64,000 nt of DNA from Leptasterias polaris. Its lineage: Eukaryota > Echinodermata > Asteroidea > Forcipulatida > Asteriidae. The notes beneath the pieces are model-generated. The model did not search any database. It worked only from the letters and a program-made list of their open reading frames with translations, and was not told the DNA's origin. This document shows positions 52,801 through 58,833 of the stretch, in pieces. Each line of letters begins with the position of its first letter. Positions within the stretch are counted from its first letter, which is position 1. The position numbers were made by a program, and so were the translations under genes. The DNA lies in assembly GCA_037783415.1 (NCBI GenBank), contig JAZGTN010000120.1, forward strand, positions 1,046,001 to 1,110,000, in the 5' to 3' direction.

Positions 52801-55800
52801 TGTTGTAAAAAATGCTCACTCACCAAAATATGACAATATCAGTAGCAATGTCTCAGACAAAATGGAAGGCATCTCTCATGAGGAGAACTGGATCTCATCA
52901 GTAGCTGCTTTACATGGCTCTGATCTGGTGGCTACTGGTAAGTGTTTTGCAGCAGTAAGGAAGCTGGTAAGACAGCTTTATTTTAAGAACATAGCTTCAT
53001 GGGACTCTTAAAGATACACCATCTTATGATGTCTTTTGGAAGAAGTGGTGGTGAGAACAAACAACCAGCTTGTTATAAAAGGGAACAGACCAACTGCCAC
53101 TTTTTAGAAGAAAACAAACTACACCTGGCTCTTTTGAAGGAGAATAAACCAACCGGCTCTTTTAGAAGAGAACCAACTACACCTGTCTCTTTTTAGAGAA
53201 CAAGCAAACTGGCTCTTTTTAGAAGAGAACAAAACAACTGGCTCTGTTTAGAAGAAAACAAACTACACCTGGCTCTTTTTGGAGGAGAACAAACAAACCA
53301 GCTGTTTTTAGAAGAGAACAAACCAACTGGCTCTTTTTAGAAGAGAACAAACCAACCGGCTATTTTTAGAAGAGAACAAACCAACTGGCTCTTTTTAGAA
53401 GAGAACAAACCGACTAGCTCTTTTAAGAAGAGAACAAACCAACTGGCTCTTTTTAGAAGAGAACAAACCAATCGGCTCTTTTTAGAAGAGAACAAACCAA
53501 CCGGCTCTTTTTAGAAGAGAACAAACCAACCGGCTCTTTTTAGAAGAGAACAAACCAACTGGCTCTTTTTTTGAAAAAAAAGTATTTCTTAAGCAGTGAC
53601 TACAACTGATAAAGTAATCCTTAATCTACGGCAAGACTTTGAAAAAGGTCTTTGCTGTAGCCTGTTTTATACTTGACACTAATTGCGAGAGTTAAGCGAA
53701 TGTCCTGAATAATATTAATAATAATAATAATATAATAATGATATTAATAATAATAATAAAGTGCTTTATATAATTGGTAGGTTGGCTGAGCATTCTAGCT
53801 CACTGGACTCGTCAATTTCTGTTCATGATCAGCAGAGTCTTGGTTCAACTTGTGTCCTTAAGAAAGACCCTTTACCATTATTGCTTAGTCCTTCGGATGA
53901 GACGGAAAGCAACAACAGAATTTGTGTCTCAATCAGAAAAATATTGTTGGTGTCAGGAACATTTTCTTTTTACATGTATTCACTTCTATTTTATGAACCA
54001 GGCTCTAAGCTGCCGCTGGAGCTGAAGCCAAAATTTAGATTTTAAGAAAGGTCCCAATTGTAATTGTAGAATATTTTTGTTTTTGGACCAGCAGGTTCTA
54101 AAGATTGCAAGATTCGTTTGTGGCAGTGTTCTGAAGGATTCCGATCTCTCATTCCCCTTGCTGGCATTGATGTTGTAAGTTCACTTAAGCCCTTTGGCTG
54201 CCTGACCAGTCAATGTTATCCACATGGTTTTGAATGATATGCATTTTGTTGGTGAATGCATCTACACAGTACACCTATACATAAGTAGCTCACATAGTAC
54301 ACAGATGCATGTTTAGCTCTGTGCACATTTGTGCGACTGTACACATCTAATGCAGTTGAATGGTTAGTCAACTCACTGGAAATTACAAAAAGTAATTACC
54401 CAAATGGAGCTTACTGAAGTAGATAAGTACAGGGGCGGCGCCAGGGTTTTTGTATGTTTATTTATTTACTTTTTTCCTGTGACAAAATTAAGGGGGAGTG
54501 TTTGCCCGTTGGCCTCTTCCTTCAACCCACCTTAGTTTATTAAAACAAATACCTAATGCAGAAGTGTATGCTATGTCGCCCTCTGCCAACTTACACTAAG
54601 ACATTGTGCATTATTTTTCATTTTTATTCCATGTTTTAAGAGAATTGGTCAAAGTGACATGATAGTTAAAACGATACAGTTAGTAGTAAAATTGCTCACA
54701 CAAGCCGAAACCTCACAAATCGTCAGCATGTCATCATTCGTTGAGCCCATCTCAAAATAAGTCTCTTCATCAAATTGTCCCACAGTTTTTAGGTTCGCAC
54801 ATGGAATCACGTATACAAAATAATGTATCAAAATTTATCCAAATGGCAAGTATTATCTGGTGAACAGTTTTTCGGTTTTCAGGGATGAAAATATCTATTG
54901 AATAACTTTGGCCTGTTGTGGAACAGGCTCGGCGGTAATACGTAGTTGTACATACATTATTATTTTTTATTGTGTAATGTTGCTTACCCTCCCCTCCAGC
55001 TTTCCCCTCCAGCTTTCCTCTCCCCTCCCCCTCCCCCTCTTTGAATTATTATTATTTTTTTGGTGGGGGGGGGGGGTTAAGTTCACCCGGGGCACGTGCC
55101 CCCGCGGCTCCTCCTGGTTCTGCTTATGTAGTAACAACAGGCCAGTCTGGTATAATAATAATTGGCACTCAACACTTGAACTGTTTACCGTCCACGTGGG
55201 GAGATTGGACATCGAAATGTGACAATAAGGGGAGACTCTTGCAATGGGGATGACTGTTGATATACCCATGGCGGAAAAAAAAGTTTTTGAATTAAAATTC
55301 TTTTTCAAAATGCAAAATCCCAATTGGCTTGCTGCCACCATTTTGATTGAGTTTTGTGTTGTACATTTTGTGAGTGGCAAGGTTGCCAGGCTGGATGATC
55401 ATTGTCCCGAGGTTCATTCGTCTTGTATGCACTTGCTACAGTCAATTGGGTCTTACTGGCTCAGTCTTTTGGTATGATGGTTGAGCAAGTGCAAATTTTC
55501 TGTGAGAAATCATGTTATATACAAAGCAAGGGGTATACCAGTTGCTGGACTTATCTTTCATCCATAGATTACTGGAGTGGATCAAAGGTTGTTCTGATGG
55601 GCCATTTTGTTCAAAAAAGCAAGTACATACATGTAGAGCAAATAATGAGCACATATGAATAATTTGTGTGGTTCCCTTAGGATGAACACATCGCTTTCTG
55701 TATTAGCTATGATCATAATTATGTGCGCTTTTTGTTTCATGTGTTTATTGTAGGCTGGATTTGTGAATGCGATGCAGTTCACCAATGACGGGAGCCTGTT

Positions 55801-55915
55801 GGTGGCAGGAGTGGGACAGGAGCACCGTTTGGGAAGATGGTGGAAACTCAAGCAAGCCAAGAACAGCATTGTCATCATTGGACTCAAGAAGAAAGCTACC
55901 GTCAAATCTGTTTAG
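13803..55915 (+). CDS. RRP9: U3 snoRNA-interacting protein 2 / U3-55K, complete, twelve coding exons
   Basis: Coding exons: 13803-13859, 18122-18234, 23515-23639, 36692-36759, 38319-38487, 39370-39587, 42574-42674, 43532-43666, 45965-46027, 52759-52937, 54095-54174 and 55754-55915. All have AG/GT borders and compatible phases, giving 489 residues plus stop (human is 475). Residues 1-100 are basic then acidic (SSSESESEEETAQEKRLRL). Seven WD40 blades follow from about residue 145, with landmarks LRGHKLSITCLVISPDNKYI, ASHDRTAKVWNVDEMAYVET, INEEHFISGSDDG and the highly conserved GVGQEHRLGRWWKLKQAKNS. RRP9 binds the U3 snoRNA B/C motif in the nucleolar box C/D snoRNP that guides early 18S rRNA processing. 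The first exon is the least certain: it is short, but has an ATG, a good donor and correct phase. The gene covers 42 kb because introns 3 (13 kb), 9 (6.7 kb) and others are filled with repeats. Confidence 0.95.
14220..14950. repeat. Foldback element made of inverted minisatellite arrays
   Basis: Array of 16-18-bp units reading CGGTCCGAGTCAACT at 14220-14320, and the same unit inverted (CGGACCGAGTTGACT, about eight copies) at 14811-14950. About 490 bp of AT-rich sequence separates them. The two arms could pair over roughly 100 bp. Just to the right (14985-15130) further related motifs CAACTCGACAG/CAACTCGACGG are scattered. It lies in RRP9 intron 1. Confidence 0.7.
15131..18121. repeat. RRP9 intron 1, remainder, with several degenerate repeats
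   Basis: Three repeat patches stand out. At 16430-16620 there are irregular copies around GTTGCATAGGGAATT. The segment CCCCTCGTTTTCCAACTT followed by GGGGAAT occurs at about 17277 and again about 131 bp later. At 17635-17830 there is a degenerate array of GTGTGGCCACTTTGGTAA units. A strong Kozak-like GCCGCCATGG at 15535-15544 opens short frames on both strands without other support. No gene is recognised. Confidence 0.5.
18801..19072. repeat. Long near-perfect hairpin, ~98-bp arms
   Basis: The left arm (18801-18898, starting TATACAGCAATCCTTCACCG) is repeated almost perfectly as the inverted right arm (18975-19072, ending GATTGCTGTATA). There are only a few mismatches, clustered around 18848-18862, and a loop of about 76 bp. 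It could be a compact foldback transposon or a recent inverted duplication. No target duplication is clear. A transcript of this RRP9 intron could form a long double-stranded stem. Confidence 0.85.
19143..19311. mobile_element. MITE, probable TA target duplication
   Basis: Terminal inverted repeats GACCTTATGCAT and ATGCATAAGGTC, each followed inwards by a TGACGTCA palindrome, flanked by TA on both sides (CAATA ... TATAAC). Length is about 170 bp. This fits a Tc1/mariner-type MITE, but family assignment is inferred from the TA flank only. Confidence 0.65.
20018..20915. mobile_element. TIR element with repeated TGACGTT motifs
   Basis: The left end AGTTTCGAACGTCATTTTTG, continuing ACGGACTTT, is mirrored at 20875-20915 by AAGTCCGTCAAAAATGCTGA, continuing CGTTGGAGACT. 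Inside, TGACGTTCGAGA and TGACGTTGGGGA variants recur (20050-20135, 20690). At 20366-20426 there is a perfect 13-bp inverted repeat ACTTACCCCCTCT/AGAGGGGGTAAGT enclosing a second CTTGC/GCAAG hairpin. No transposase or clear target duplication was seen. Confidence 0.5.
21200..22532. mobile_element. PIF/Harbinger-like non-autonomous element C
   Basis: Flanked by TTA at 21197-21199 and 22533-22535. The 32-bp TIRs differ at one position and begin GGCCGTTCCAATTTTATTAG or GGCCATTCCAATTTTATTAG, both continuing TTGGTTTACGGA. This is a third distinct GGCC-starting family in the window with the same TTA duplication. Like elements A and B it has AT-rich arms and a GC-richer core. No transposase is recognised. 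Confidence 0.78.
22536..23514. other. RRP9 intron 2, 3' end
   Basis: Nothing recognised apart from a local repeat of GGCAAGCTGCC/GCAAGCTGCC units at 23065-23170. Confidence 0.5.
23782..26840. repeat. 42-bp minisatellite, 72-73 copies, in RRP9 intron 3
   Basis: Nearly homogeneous array with a period of exactly 42 bp. Each unit begins ATGAAAACC, has a variable CTGATA/CTGCTA/TTGCTA/CTGCTT block, then AATGCATCAAAATGCAACAC and AGTTGAA. Most units hold a small inverted repeat TGCAT-CAAA-ATGCA. The unit lacks stops and is a multiple of three, so it opens about 1.1 thousand codons on both strands (14-residue repeat MKTLINASKCNTVE on +). A marker variant CTGCTTAATGCGGCA occurs at unit numbers 0, 11, 18, 24, 31, 43 and 49. 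That spacing of mostly 6-7 units shows higher-order duplication. The last unit and a half (26764-26840) are diverged, as expected of an array edge. It lies between RRP9 exons 3 and 4. Confidence 0.96.
26841..28845. other. RRP9 intron 3 between minisatellite and BEL ORF
   Basis: At 27078-27170 there are four loose copies of GGGCACACCAGACCC. A 171-codon minus-strand ORF at 27527-28042 is rich in S, T and N (TTTSTTGAATTTSV and similar). It has no recognised domain and is probably repeat-derived. The 3' LTR of the BEL element should lie at about 28.0-28.8 kb, but I could not match it to the other side by eye. Confidence 0.45.
28846..35187 (-). CDS. BEL/Pao retrotransposon Gag-Pol polyprotein, open throughout
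   Basis: One uninterrupted 2113-codon ORF inside RRP9 intron 3, antisense to the host. Domains in order: Gag-like N-terminus with a charged coiled-coil stretch (about 110-250); cysteine-rich zinc knuckles (about 615-685, CSFCRKTHPLSDC and CKTCSGKHLTC); DUF1758-type aspartic protease (YAILDDQSN, about 737); reverse transcriptase (VFDCSAKYEGVCLNDHLLQG; active site FYVDDGLKS, about 1172); RNase H-like region (HHFSDASEHGYGQ, about 1350); H2C2 integrase zinc region (about 1690-1735); integrase core with acidic residues in AVDYFGPF, RSDQGT and GVWERQ; and a DUF5641-type C-terminus. This order (protease, RT, RH, IN) and the DUF1758/DUF5641 pair are characteristic of BEL/Pao. The absence of stops or frameshifts suggests a young insertion. 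Flanking LTRs could not be paired by eye. Confidence 0.95.
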   Translation of the reverse strand: MKRELCYVHNSGDIHWTMPSDDDEGAMAAERPQRTKNLTDKGLAYREDLKMKSLASKKAPWTAQKRNLMSMKGQCTSVAQWKEEFGKGQVLYDEYEEMYEELFDIDGDEPSAKLREQFQRASFEWNKLEADTRAEIVRLEHLHDLEQLKAMEDCASVVSKTSSGKKSHKSGKSFRTTASSSMSTKLERIKLAKQEAALQVRLQFTEEERKLKLQGLEAEAMKIEQLNKLEQLQIEKELAENRAVMDVFATLEQDELSASQLAGIPAGSDQHLKKFLESQQASQPVFSPGRSPDPKVEIDPPAPTQLNPDAESFHADYEDRASYGTSPSRSSTSASQMSGSYDRQSSTSHHSIDGGWKLVASSLEKCMTQLTEANRQQDEVNKRLVVSGLLPKIAVPIFNGDPLHYPLWQNSFSALIDSQPLDCNTKLNYLNQYTTGKPKHLVEHYMLIGTDEAYHKARNVLAERYGNSSVVSTAFTSKLRLWPRIETRDSSSLRDFSDFLGKVEAARETTPSLGVLDYASENARLVEKLPYYMESKWRDKIIQWRCSNGQDSFPPFSEFARFVKNSANKANIPELASVSRGQEKPRSSGANSTTKHGSARSFATWTNQAQKFQDEKSCSFCRKTHPLSDCKDFLQQPFTDRKNFFFKKRLCMGCGVSSEHQVKDCPNKTTCKTCSGKHLTCLHRNYKNDQPQPPDKVTSNCMNVCSIMDQDGRDQSMIVPVWVRHVNDPSTESLEYAILDDQSNVGFVSNHLCKRLNLEGPETQLLLTTMHKKNASVTSNRIFGLQVLDFKHENMVELPMCFTRDTVPANRSQIPKPEVAKQWNHLKSIADELMPYDPTIEISLLIGNNCTRAVRPREVLAGGEDEPYGQRSLLGWGVIGRVCKSTVMDDEVVCNKTVAMETYRHFVYGTKVKEIFDSEKVLRALESDFQEKSPYRQPYSVEDETFINILENGIKKRHDGHYEMPLPLKSDAITLPYNRRLAEKRWRQLTARFQKNPKFATDYRTFMDDVISLCAERVPEDRLRMNDGRVNFIPHTGVYHPKKPDKIRVVFDCSAKYEGVCLNDHLLQGPDLMNRLLGLLCRFRQEEIAFMVDIKSMFHQFFVEEKYRDLLRFLWWEDGDPTKDVIEYRMKVHLFGAGSSPGCANFGLKRAANDGEEKFGPAAANFIRRDFYVDDGLKSVPTVQEAVTLIKASQAVCASAGLKLHRITSNRREVLESVPEDERAKGLKDLDLKVDHLPMERVLGVTWCVENDAFEFRIELQDRPLSRRGILSTVSSIYDPNGFVAPVTLVGKQILQQMCRDQLDWDSPIPNDLRPVWEKWRSDIFLLEKLKINRCFKPINFGHVKAIELHHFSDASEHGYGQCSYLRQVNDRNQTHVAFVIGKARVTPLKQVTIPRLELTAATISARISEFLRAELSYENVSEYFWTDSKIVLGYVQNEAKRFHVYVANRVQQIRESTNPESWRYVDTSVNPADEASRGQTAKQLVETSKWLSGPDFLLKDGPFQCEPPAEPLKLDSADPNVRSVTVLATKAEEAVQFPGQLETLRLDRFSSWHRARKAIALCLRLRTRLHNRVVKSSQTATEPLPPISVSELQAAEKSIFRCVQSEYFTAELQVLRELKVTGEIVDCDVTRARNNHIKKTSSLYRLDPYLDDEGIIRVGGRIDRANIPRDVKHPIILPRKSHVTELVVRHGHQKVNHTGRGMTHNEIRQRGYWVIGGSSAVSNVIAKCVVCRRFRGSLQKQKMAELPKDRLQPAPPFSYCAVDYFGPFYIKERRSEVKRWGVLFTCMASRSVHLETANSLTSSSFINALSRLLARRGTIRQLRSDQGTTFVGARNELKEALAEMNQDRVREYLLENHQCEWIPFQMNVPHSSHMGGVWERQIGTVRRVLETLLTKSGSQLDDEAFRTFLTEVECIINSRPLTTESLCSPDGLEPLTPNHLLTMKPKVVLPPPGKFQQADVYSRKWWRRVQYLANEFWLRWRREFLHQLQLRQKWVHPEKNMMVGDVVISKEKEETRNQWPLALVVETFPSADGRVRTVKVLMADGTLDGQGRRQRTPTLLDRPVHKLVLLLAADDSGQSRSVSPTRISQETEEFPDKEPEEEPNPDDDSTSE
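35188..36691. other. BEL leader/LTR zone and end of RRP9 intron 3
   Basis: The BEL 5' LTR and leader should lie just right of 35187, but no direct-repeat partner is visible. Several copies of a TGATTGG-like motif occur at 35890-36000. At 36353-36430 two diverged units of the 42-bp minisatellite are present (see the separate entry). Confidence 0.45.
36353..36430. repeat. Two fossil units related to the 42-bp minisatellite
   Basis: AACCCTGCAAAATGCATCAC and the following bases align to the array unit over 32 positions with 26 identities. The next segment CTGCTAATTGCGACAAAGTA aligns to the CTGCTTAATGCGGC variant at about 20 of 26 positions. The two CTGC anchors are 45 bp apart, against 42 in the array. 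They lie at the far end of the same intron, 9.5 kb from the array and beyond the BEL insertion. Confidence 0.55.
36904..37752. mobile_element. hAT-like non-autonomous element with 5-bp flanking repeat
   Basis: Ends CAGGAGTCGAAATTAA and TTAATTTCGACCCCTG (inner bases differ slightly, TTAGTTTAATTTCGACCCCTG) form inverted termini of the CAGGGGT type common in hAT elements. The pentamer TTGCG flanks both ends (36899-36903 and 37753-37757). hAT insertions normally give 8 bp, so either a 5-bp subgroup or mutation is implied. No transposase remains. Confidence 0.6.
37760..38207 (+). mobile_element. 3' tail of a LINE or Penelope-like element
   Basis: A short degenerate coding tail (IYKHRGSTKRFHNSPIP-like, near 37830-37870) is followed by AT-rich 3' UTR containing CAGCCTTCGGGCTGCAATAT. 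It ends in an AATAAT microsatellite at 38188-38204, the usual 3' signature of several non-LTR families in this window. Confidence 0.45.
38640..39282. mobile_element. Foldback MITE with long inverted ends
   Basis: The left end GGGTCATTCCGTGCCAACTC and its mirror GATTTGGCACGGAATGACCC start inverted arms that stay similar for over 100 bp (GGCTCCATCTCAGATTTTGC against GCAAAATCTGAGATGGAGCC). TATG flanks both ends (38636-38639 and 39283-39286). Length is 643 bp, with no coding capacity. It sits in RRP9 intron 5. Confidence 0.78.
39850..42260 (-). mobile_element. Degenerate CR1/L2-type LINE
   Basis: Reading leftwards from about 42260: endonuclease remnants (DFNIHMDSLHGNES, then TLDLVATRTGSHLI and a kinked SYRKL-type linker), an EN-RT linker (AGKVDLAKSFCVFFAEKIKR, 41570-41640), RT motifs (LSSAFDTVDH, GVPQGSVLGHVLF, YAHDTQLYL at 40790-41080) and the C-terminal region VQNNAARVIVRCGKYDNISH (about 40500-40550). 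The expected DD of the RT active site reads HD, and many stops and frameshifts are present. The element is an old copy in RRP9 intron 6, antisense to the gene. Confidence 0.85.
43785..45355 (+). mobile_element. 5'-truncated CR1/L2-like LINE with intact RT C-terminal ORF
   Basis: Open without a stop from about 43794 to the TAA at 45243-45245, with an internal ATG at 44010. RT landmarks are KVSYIRPLIKKPNLDKE, FQSAYKPFHGTEAALVRV, LLDLSAAFDTVDHNILLSRL, NYSVPQGSVLGPQWF, the catalytic YADDTQLYI, and a C-terminus ending FKSLLKTYLMSQVFKE. Endonuclease and any ORF1 are missing. The 3' end is GCGCCTTGAACACCCAGCAG plus ATT repeats (45337-45353). The copy is young, uninterrupted and inserted in RRP9 intron 8 in sense orientation. 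Confidence 0.9.
46028..47390. other. RRP9 intron 9, first part
   Basis: AT-rich sequence without a recognisable gene or bounded element. Confidence 0.5.
47390..48245. repeat. Repeat family X, outer copy
   Basis: Starts with imperfect hairpin modules (AGGTGTTTGGGCAACAGTCG; AGGTGTTCGGGCAACAGCCT), followed by TGACGTCATGATGACGTCGT at 47693, TTTGACCTTGACTTCCGGTT at about 47868, AAAGCCCACGTATG at 48008 and GTGGCTGGCTTTTCGGCTCC at 48059. The same ordered landmarks recur at 48.95-50.03 kb. The copy is cut by the element beginning at 48252, and related sequence resumes after 50313. Class is unknown. Confidence 0.55.
48252..50313. mobile_element. hAT-like DNA element with 6-bp target duplication
   Basis: The termini CAGCCCTGATACTTC and GAAGTATCAGGGCTG are perfect 15-bp inverted repeats flanked by AACCTG on both sides (48246-48251 and 50314-50319). 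Subterminal runs of GGCAAttGCCGTCGT/GTGCCC motifs on the left are mirrored by TTGCCTTGGTGCCCT repeats on the right. A CAG..CTG end suits hAT-like elements, but a 6-bp duplication is not the usual 8 bp. The interior carries another copy of repeat family X and no recognisable transposase. Confidence 0.75.
48947..50035. repeat. Repeat family X, inner copy nested in the CAGCCCTGATAC element
   Basis: Opens with the hairpin AGGTGTTCGGGC-ACTCC-GCCCGGAACACCT. It continues with TGACGTCATGGTGACGTCAT (about 49146), ATAAAGCCCACGTATG (49384) and GTGGCTGGCTGTTCCGCTCC (about 49432). It ends near GCCGAACACCTCGTTTTTGT (about 50013-50032). Order and strand match the outer copy at 47.4-48.2 kb, so the same family is present both outside and inside the DNA element. 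Confidence 0.6.
50320..51187. repeat. Diverged family X-related sequence
   Basis: Segments similar to the TTTGACCTTG..TTCCGGT landmark occur around 50650-50690 and 51075-51125. Sequence after the next element (ACACCCAAACACCTAGTG, about 52543-52560) mirrors the family X left-end motif. This may be the continuation of the outer copy or a further copy. Confidence 0.4.
51575..51720 (+). pseudogene. THAP-domain fragment
   Basis: Reads NSCAVGGCTRNTNKNPDVSF, then after a +1/-1 frame change FYRFPRDPVQRR and FVTNTRKDF before stops. The C-x4-C start and the F-x-RFP-x-DP signature are those of the C2CH THAP DNA-binding domain found in host THAP proteins and in P/Kolobok transposases. The distal C-x2-H pair was not found and the frame is broken, so it is a relic. 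Confidence 0.6.
51953..52215 (-). pseudogene. P2X7 ballast-like exon, interrupted
   Basis: From ATG at 52215 the minus strand reads an acidic stretch (SVDEEELANTYDSIDSEDSS), an in-frame TGA at 52116-52114, then SSSEDEEGIGEAW, EPYWFERIPFEPLA and ERLNNTEW. A GTGAGT donor follows at 51952-51947. A 'PY.FEP ... RL..T.W' lead-in before a C-x-C-G-x-C exon is what P2X7 intracellular (ballast-like) domain proteins of marine invertebrates show. The cysteine exon is not present. The assignment rests on these short motifs. Confidence 0.45.
53040..53578. repeat. 29-bp minisatellite in RRP9 intron 10
   Basis: About 18 units of GAGAACAAACCAACTGGCTC followed by TTTTTAGAA (period mostly 29 bp). Units left of about 53280 are more divergent and irregular, while those at 53280-53570 are nearly identical. 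It begins just downstream of the exon ending at 52937. Confidence 0.9.
53713..53758. repeat. AAT microsatellite
   Basis: Run of AATAAT/ATAATA units immediately before the SINE-like sequence. Confidence 0.85.
53775..53925 (+). mobile_element. tRNA-derived SINE
   Basis: Starts GTTGGCTGAGCATTCTAGCT (A-box-like), then CTTGGTTCAACTTG (B-box GGTTCAAxT) about 60 bp later. The body that follows, CCTTAAGAAAGACCCTTTAC and TCCTTCGGATGAGACG, resembles a conserved SINE body seen in many aquatic animals. Its tail merges with unrelated sequence by about 53930. It lies in RRP9 intron 10. Confidence 0.7.
54175..55753. other. RRP9 intron 11
   Basis: Contains C/T-rich (54985-55035) and G-run (55061-55075) low-complexity tracts and a GC-rich patch around 55085-55120. 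Short ORFs here look accidental, and no element boundaries are visible. Confidence 0.5.
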
Positions 55916-56299
55916 AGAAGTTCGATGGAGGTAGTGAAAGAGTGTTGTAGAGAGCAGATGGCTGTGGATGGGTGGTTTTGTTATCCTTGTGAAAGTTAGT
56001 CTGTAAAGCTATTCATTTGTGCTTGACCATCTGCGCCAACACCCCATTTACTGCCTATGATGAGTAGATCAGTCTAATCTAGTTGACACTATTTACGTGG
56101 ACTCTGCCCTTGCCAGTGAACAGTTGGGACCAATTTGACTAAAATAACACAGTGATGTCTCAACTAGAGATGTTAAGGAGGTCTGGTTATTAGTTCTACT
56201 GGTGATGGGCATAGGCACTGGTAGAAAACAACCACTAATCAATCATGAGTTATTAGTAAATTATACTATTGGTTTGTCATAATTGGTTAATGGAAATAG

Positions 56300-56305
56300 A
56301 ATAAA
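56300..56305 (+). terminator. Candidate RRP9 polyadenylation signal
   Basis: AATAAA 385 bp after the RRP9 stop codon, the first clear hexamer downstream. Another occurs near 56579. Confidence 0.4.
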
Positions 56306-56754
56306 AGATAAATTATGAGCATGCTCAATGGAACATTTGGCAGTGATATATCTTACAGACTGATTTAAGAGTTTCTGGGATGTGGTCAATTTATTTTTCA
56401 CCAAATCAACCTTTTTTAGATATCAAGTAATAAATCACATTTTTTCTTTGTTTAAACCTAAGTTTAATTATTTGAAAGTTTCAGTTTTAACCATCGCAGG
56501 AGCAATTTAGATGAGACTTTTAAGTTGATTTATTTAATTCTTATCAGCCAAATACATTTGCTTTACAGGAATTGACAAAAATAAACCACAGAATAGACAA
56601 TCATTTGTTATATAATTTTCAAATTAGATGTTTTTGATTTTCATAATAACAAGAAGCGACTGATATAAAATAAAATGACTTATACCAAACTGAAACTGAA
56701 AATGTAAGTTCTTCCTTTTGATTAGTATACCAGACAGATTTTTTCGTTGCGCTG

Positions 56755-57110
56755 CGTCTCTTAAGTGTCCCTAATCATGAGCTAGTTTAGCCTTGCCCTA
56801 AGGCTACAGCTTAGCCATAATCACAGGCTAGTTTAGCCTTGTCCCAATACTGCACCGTGGCCCTAATCAACAGCTAGTCTAGCTTTCCCTAAGGCTACAG
56901 TGTGGCCCTAATCACAAGCTAGTCTATTCTTCCACTAAAGCTACACTGGGGACCTTATCACAAGCTAGTATAGTCTTGAGCTAAGACTTTGGCATTTGGC
57001 ATTTTCACAAGTTAGTGTATCCTTGTCTTAAGGCTACAGTGTGGCCCTAATCACAAGCTAGTCACCCTTTTTCCTAACGCTATACTGTGGCCCTAATCAA
57101 AATGTATTCT
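56755..57110. repeat. Degenerate ~45-bp tandem repeat downstream of RRP9
   Basis: About seven irregular units of CCCTAATCACAAGCTAGTCT, then AGCCTTGCCCTAAGGCTACA and GTGTGG. Isolated relatives reappear at 57587-57620. Units are 70-90% alike by eye, so the array is old. Confidence 0.75.
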
Positions 57111-57648
57111 AGCCTTCAACCTTTCGAAGTTTGAGCTCGATTGGACATTGGGGAACGGAGTTGTTAAAATAAGTTGCGAATAAAGTTGCGGAGGTCCCAT
57201 TTTTATTACTTTTGTAAGGGTGATATTAACCTGAATATTTGATGTCACACTTCAAGGCTTGTGAATAACGCCAGATACCAGCCTTGAGCGCCTGGATGGA
57301 TCCCGCCGGATTTACCTTTGACCTCGCATTCTTTTCACACGGAGATTTGTAGTCAATTCGTACTTACATTCTGTGTACACTGTACATCCTGAGCAACACT
57401 ACATGATGTAAACTTTATGCACATGCTGCATGCAGACGACCGATCACCTCGGACCAATCATAACACAGATATGGAAAGCTTACGTCACAGCACATTTATC
57501 CAATGAAATCGTTGTATCCAATGAAATCATTGGGCCTGTAAAACCAGTACCAGTAGAGTGATATGAGCCCTAATGGTTTGTGTCGCTAATCATAAGCCTT
57601 GCCCTAAGGCTACAGTGTTCGTGTTGGGGGTTTGGGGTGCAGGGTTAA

Positions 57649-57800
57649 CCCTAACCTCCAACCCTAATAGGGTTGGAGGTTAGGGTTAGGGTTGGGGTTG
57701 GGGTTGGTGCTGGGGCTGGAGTTGGGTTAGGGTGAGGTAGGTTGTAGGTTAGGGTTAGGGTTGGGAGTTGGGGCTGAAGTTGGGTTAGGGTTGGTAGGGT
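57649..57800. repeat. Telomere-motif palindrome and TTAGGG-like tract
   Basis: A perfect 18-bp inverted repeat (57649-57666 and 57668-57685) with a single-base centre joins CCCTAACCTCCAACCCTA to TAGGGTTGGAGGTTAGGG. It is followed by interspersed TTAGGG, TTGGGG and GGTTAGGGTTAGGG units to about 57800. These are degenerate interstitial repeats rather than a true telomere. Confidence 0.75.
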
Positions 57801-57826
57801 TGGGGGCAGGGATTGTGTTAGATTTA

Positions 57827-58090
57827 CCTATCTTTTTCTAACCTTTTTCTCACTTTAATCTTACCTTTTTCTCACTTTAATCTTACTTTTTTCTCACTTG
57901 TGTCTAACTTTGGAGGCCTAAACAAAAGGGTTCGACAAAGTGACATTTTCGGCCGAAAAAGGGTTAGATTTTGATGCGCATGCGGATTCGCTGCGGATGA
58001 TACTCACTTTTTTCTAACTTTTTTCTCACTTTTGCTAACCTAGTAAAAGTGAGACTCTAATGTTTTCGAGGGAAATCTTTTACTCACCTT
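57827..58090. repeat. Left simple array of TTTTTCTCACTTT units
   Basis: Repeats of TTTTTCTCACTTTAATCTTA, then TTTTTTCTAACTTTTTTCTC. The reverse-complement type (AAAAAGGTTAGATAAAAGTG) appears at 60215-60375, giving an inverted pair about 2.1-2.5 kb apart around the tyrosine recombinase relic. Confidence 0.65.
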
Positions 58091-58149
58091 CCGCGCGGTG
58101 AGATTTGGATGACAGGGTCGGTCCAAGGAAAGTGATATCACCCTTTTAC

Positions 58150-58382
58150 CAAGAGATAATCTAAATGTAACTCTCAATCTAACTCTTACTTTAACTTCTC
58201 AGTCTCAGTCTAACTCAAACCTGTCACTCTTACTCTAACTCTAACTTAAACTCTAACCTCTCACTCTCATGCATTCTAATTCTAACCACTCAGTCTCGAT
58301 CTCACTTAATCTAACTCTAACTCTAACCTCTCAGTCTCAGTCTAACTCTAAGTTATCACTCTTAGTCTTACTGTAGCTCTAA
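58150..58382. repeat. Low-complexity CTAACTCT tract
   Basis: Irregular runs of CTAACTCTAA, CTCAGTCTCAGT and similar hexamer-like units. Confidence 0.8.
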
Positions 58383-58833
58383 TATGAGATAGCGCTTACC
58401 AGCCAGCAACCGTCATATTTTACAGCAAGTCTAAGTTTCTGTTGACCCAAGGGTAGGTTCCAACAAGGGAGGGCACGTAATCTCTTTTGTTTGTCATGAT
58501 GGTTGTCAGAATCCCAATCAAACTTCGCCTAATAAATTAGACTCGTTTAATTTTAGGATTCCACCTTACCATCATGACAACACTCCATAGACCATGAAAA
58601 CTTGACTTAAAGAAGAGAACCAATAAAAGTTGGAACATTTCAATAATCATCTTGTGTAACACAGTTCTATCAACGAGATTCAAACAACTTTATTGAATCA
58701 ATATGTGTTTAAGTTAACCAACACAACGAAACGAAAATGAACCTTTTTTTCATTCTACAGTGCGTTTCTTAACATTCTTCAGAGTGAAATAACTTTTGAA
58801 CTAATCATTGTTTTTAGCTTATAAATTGGATAA

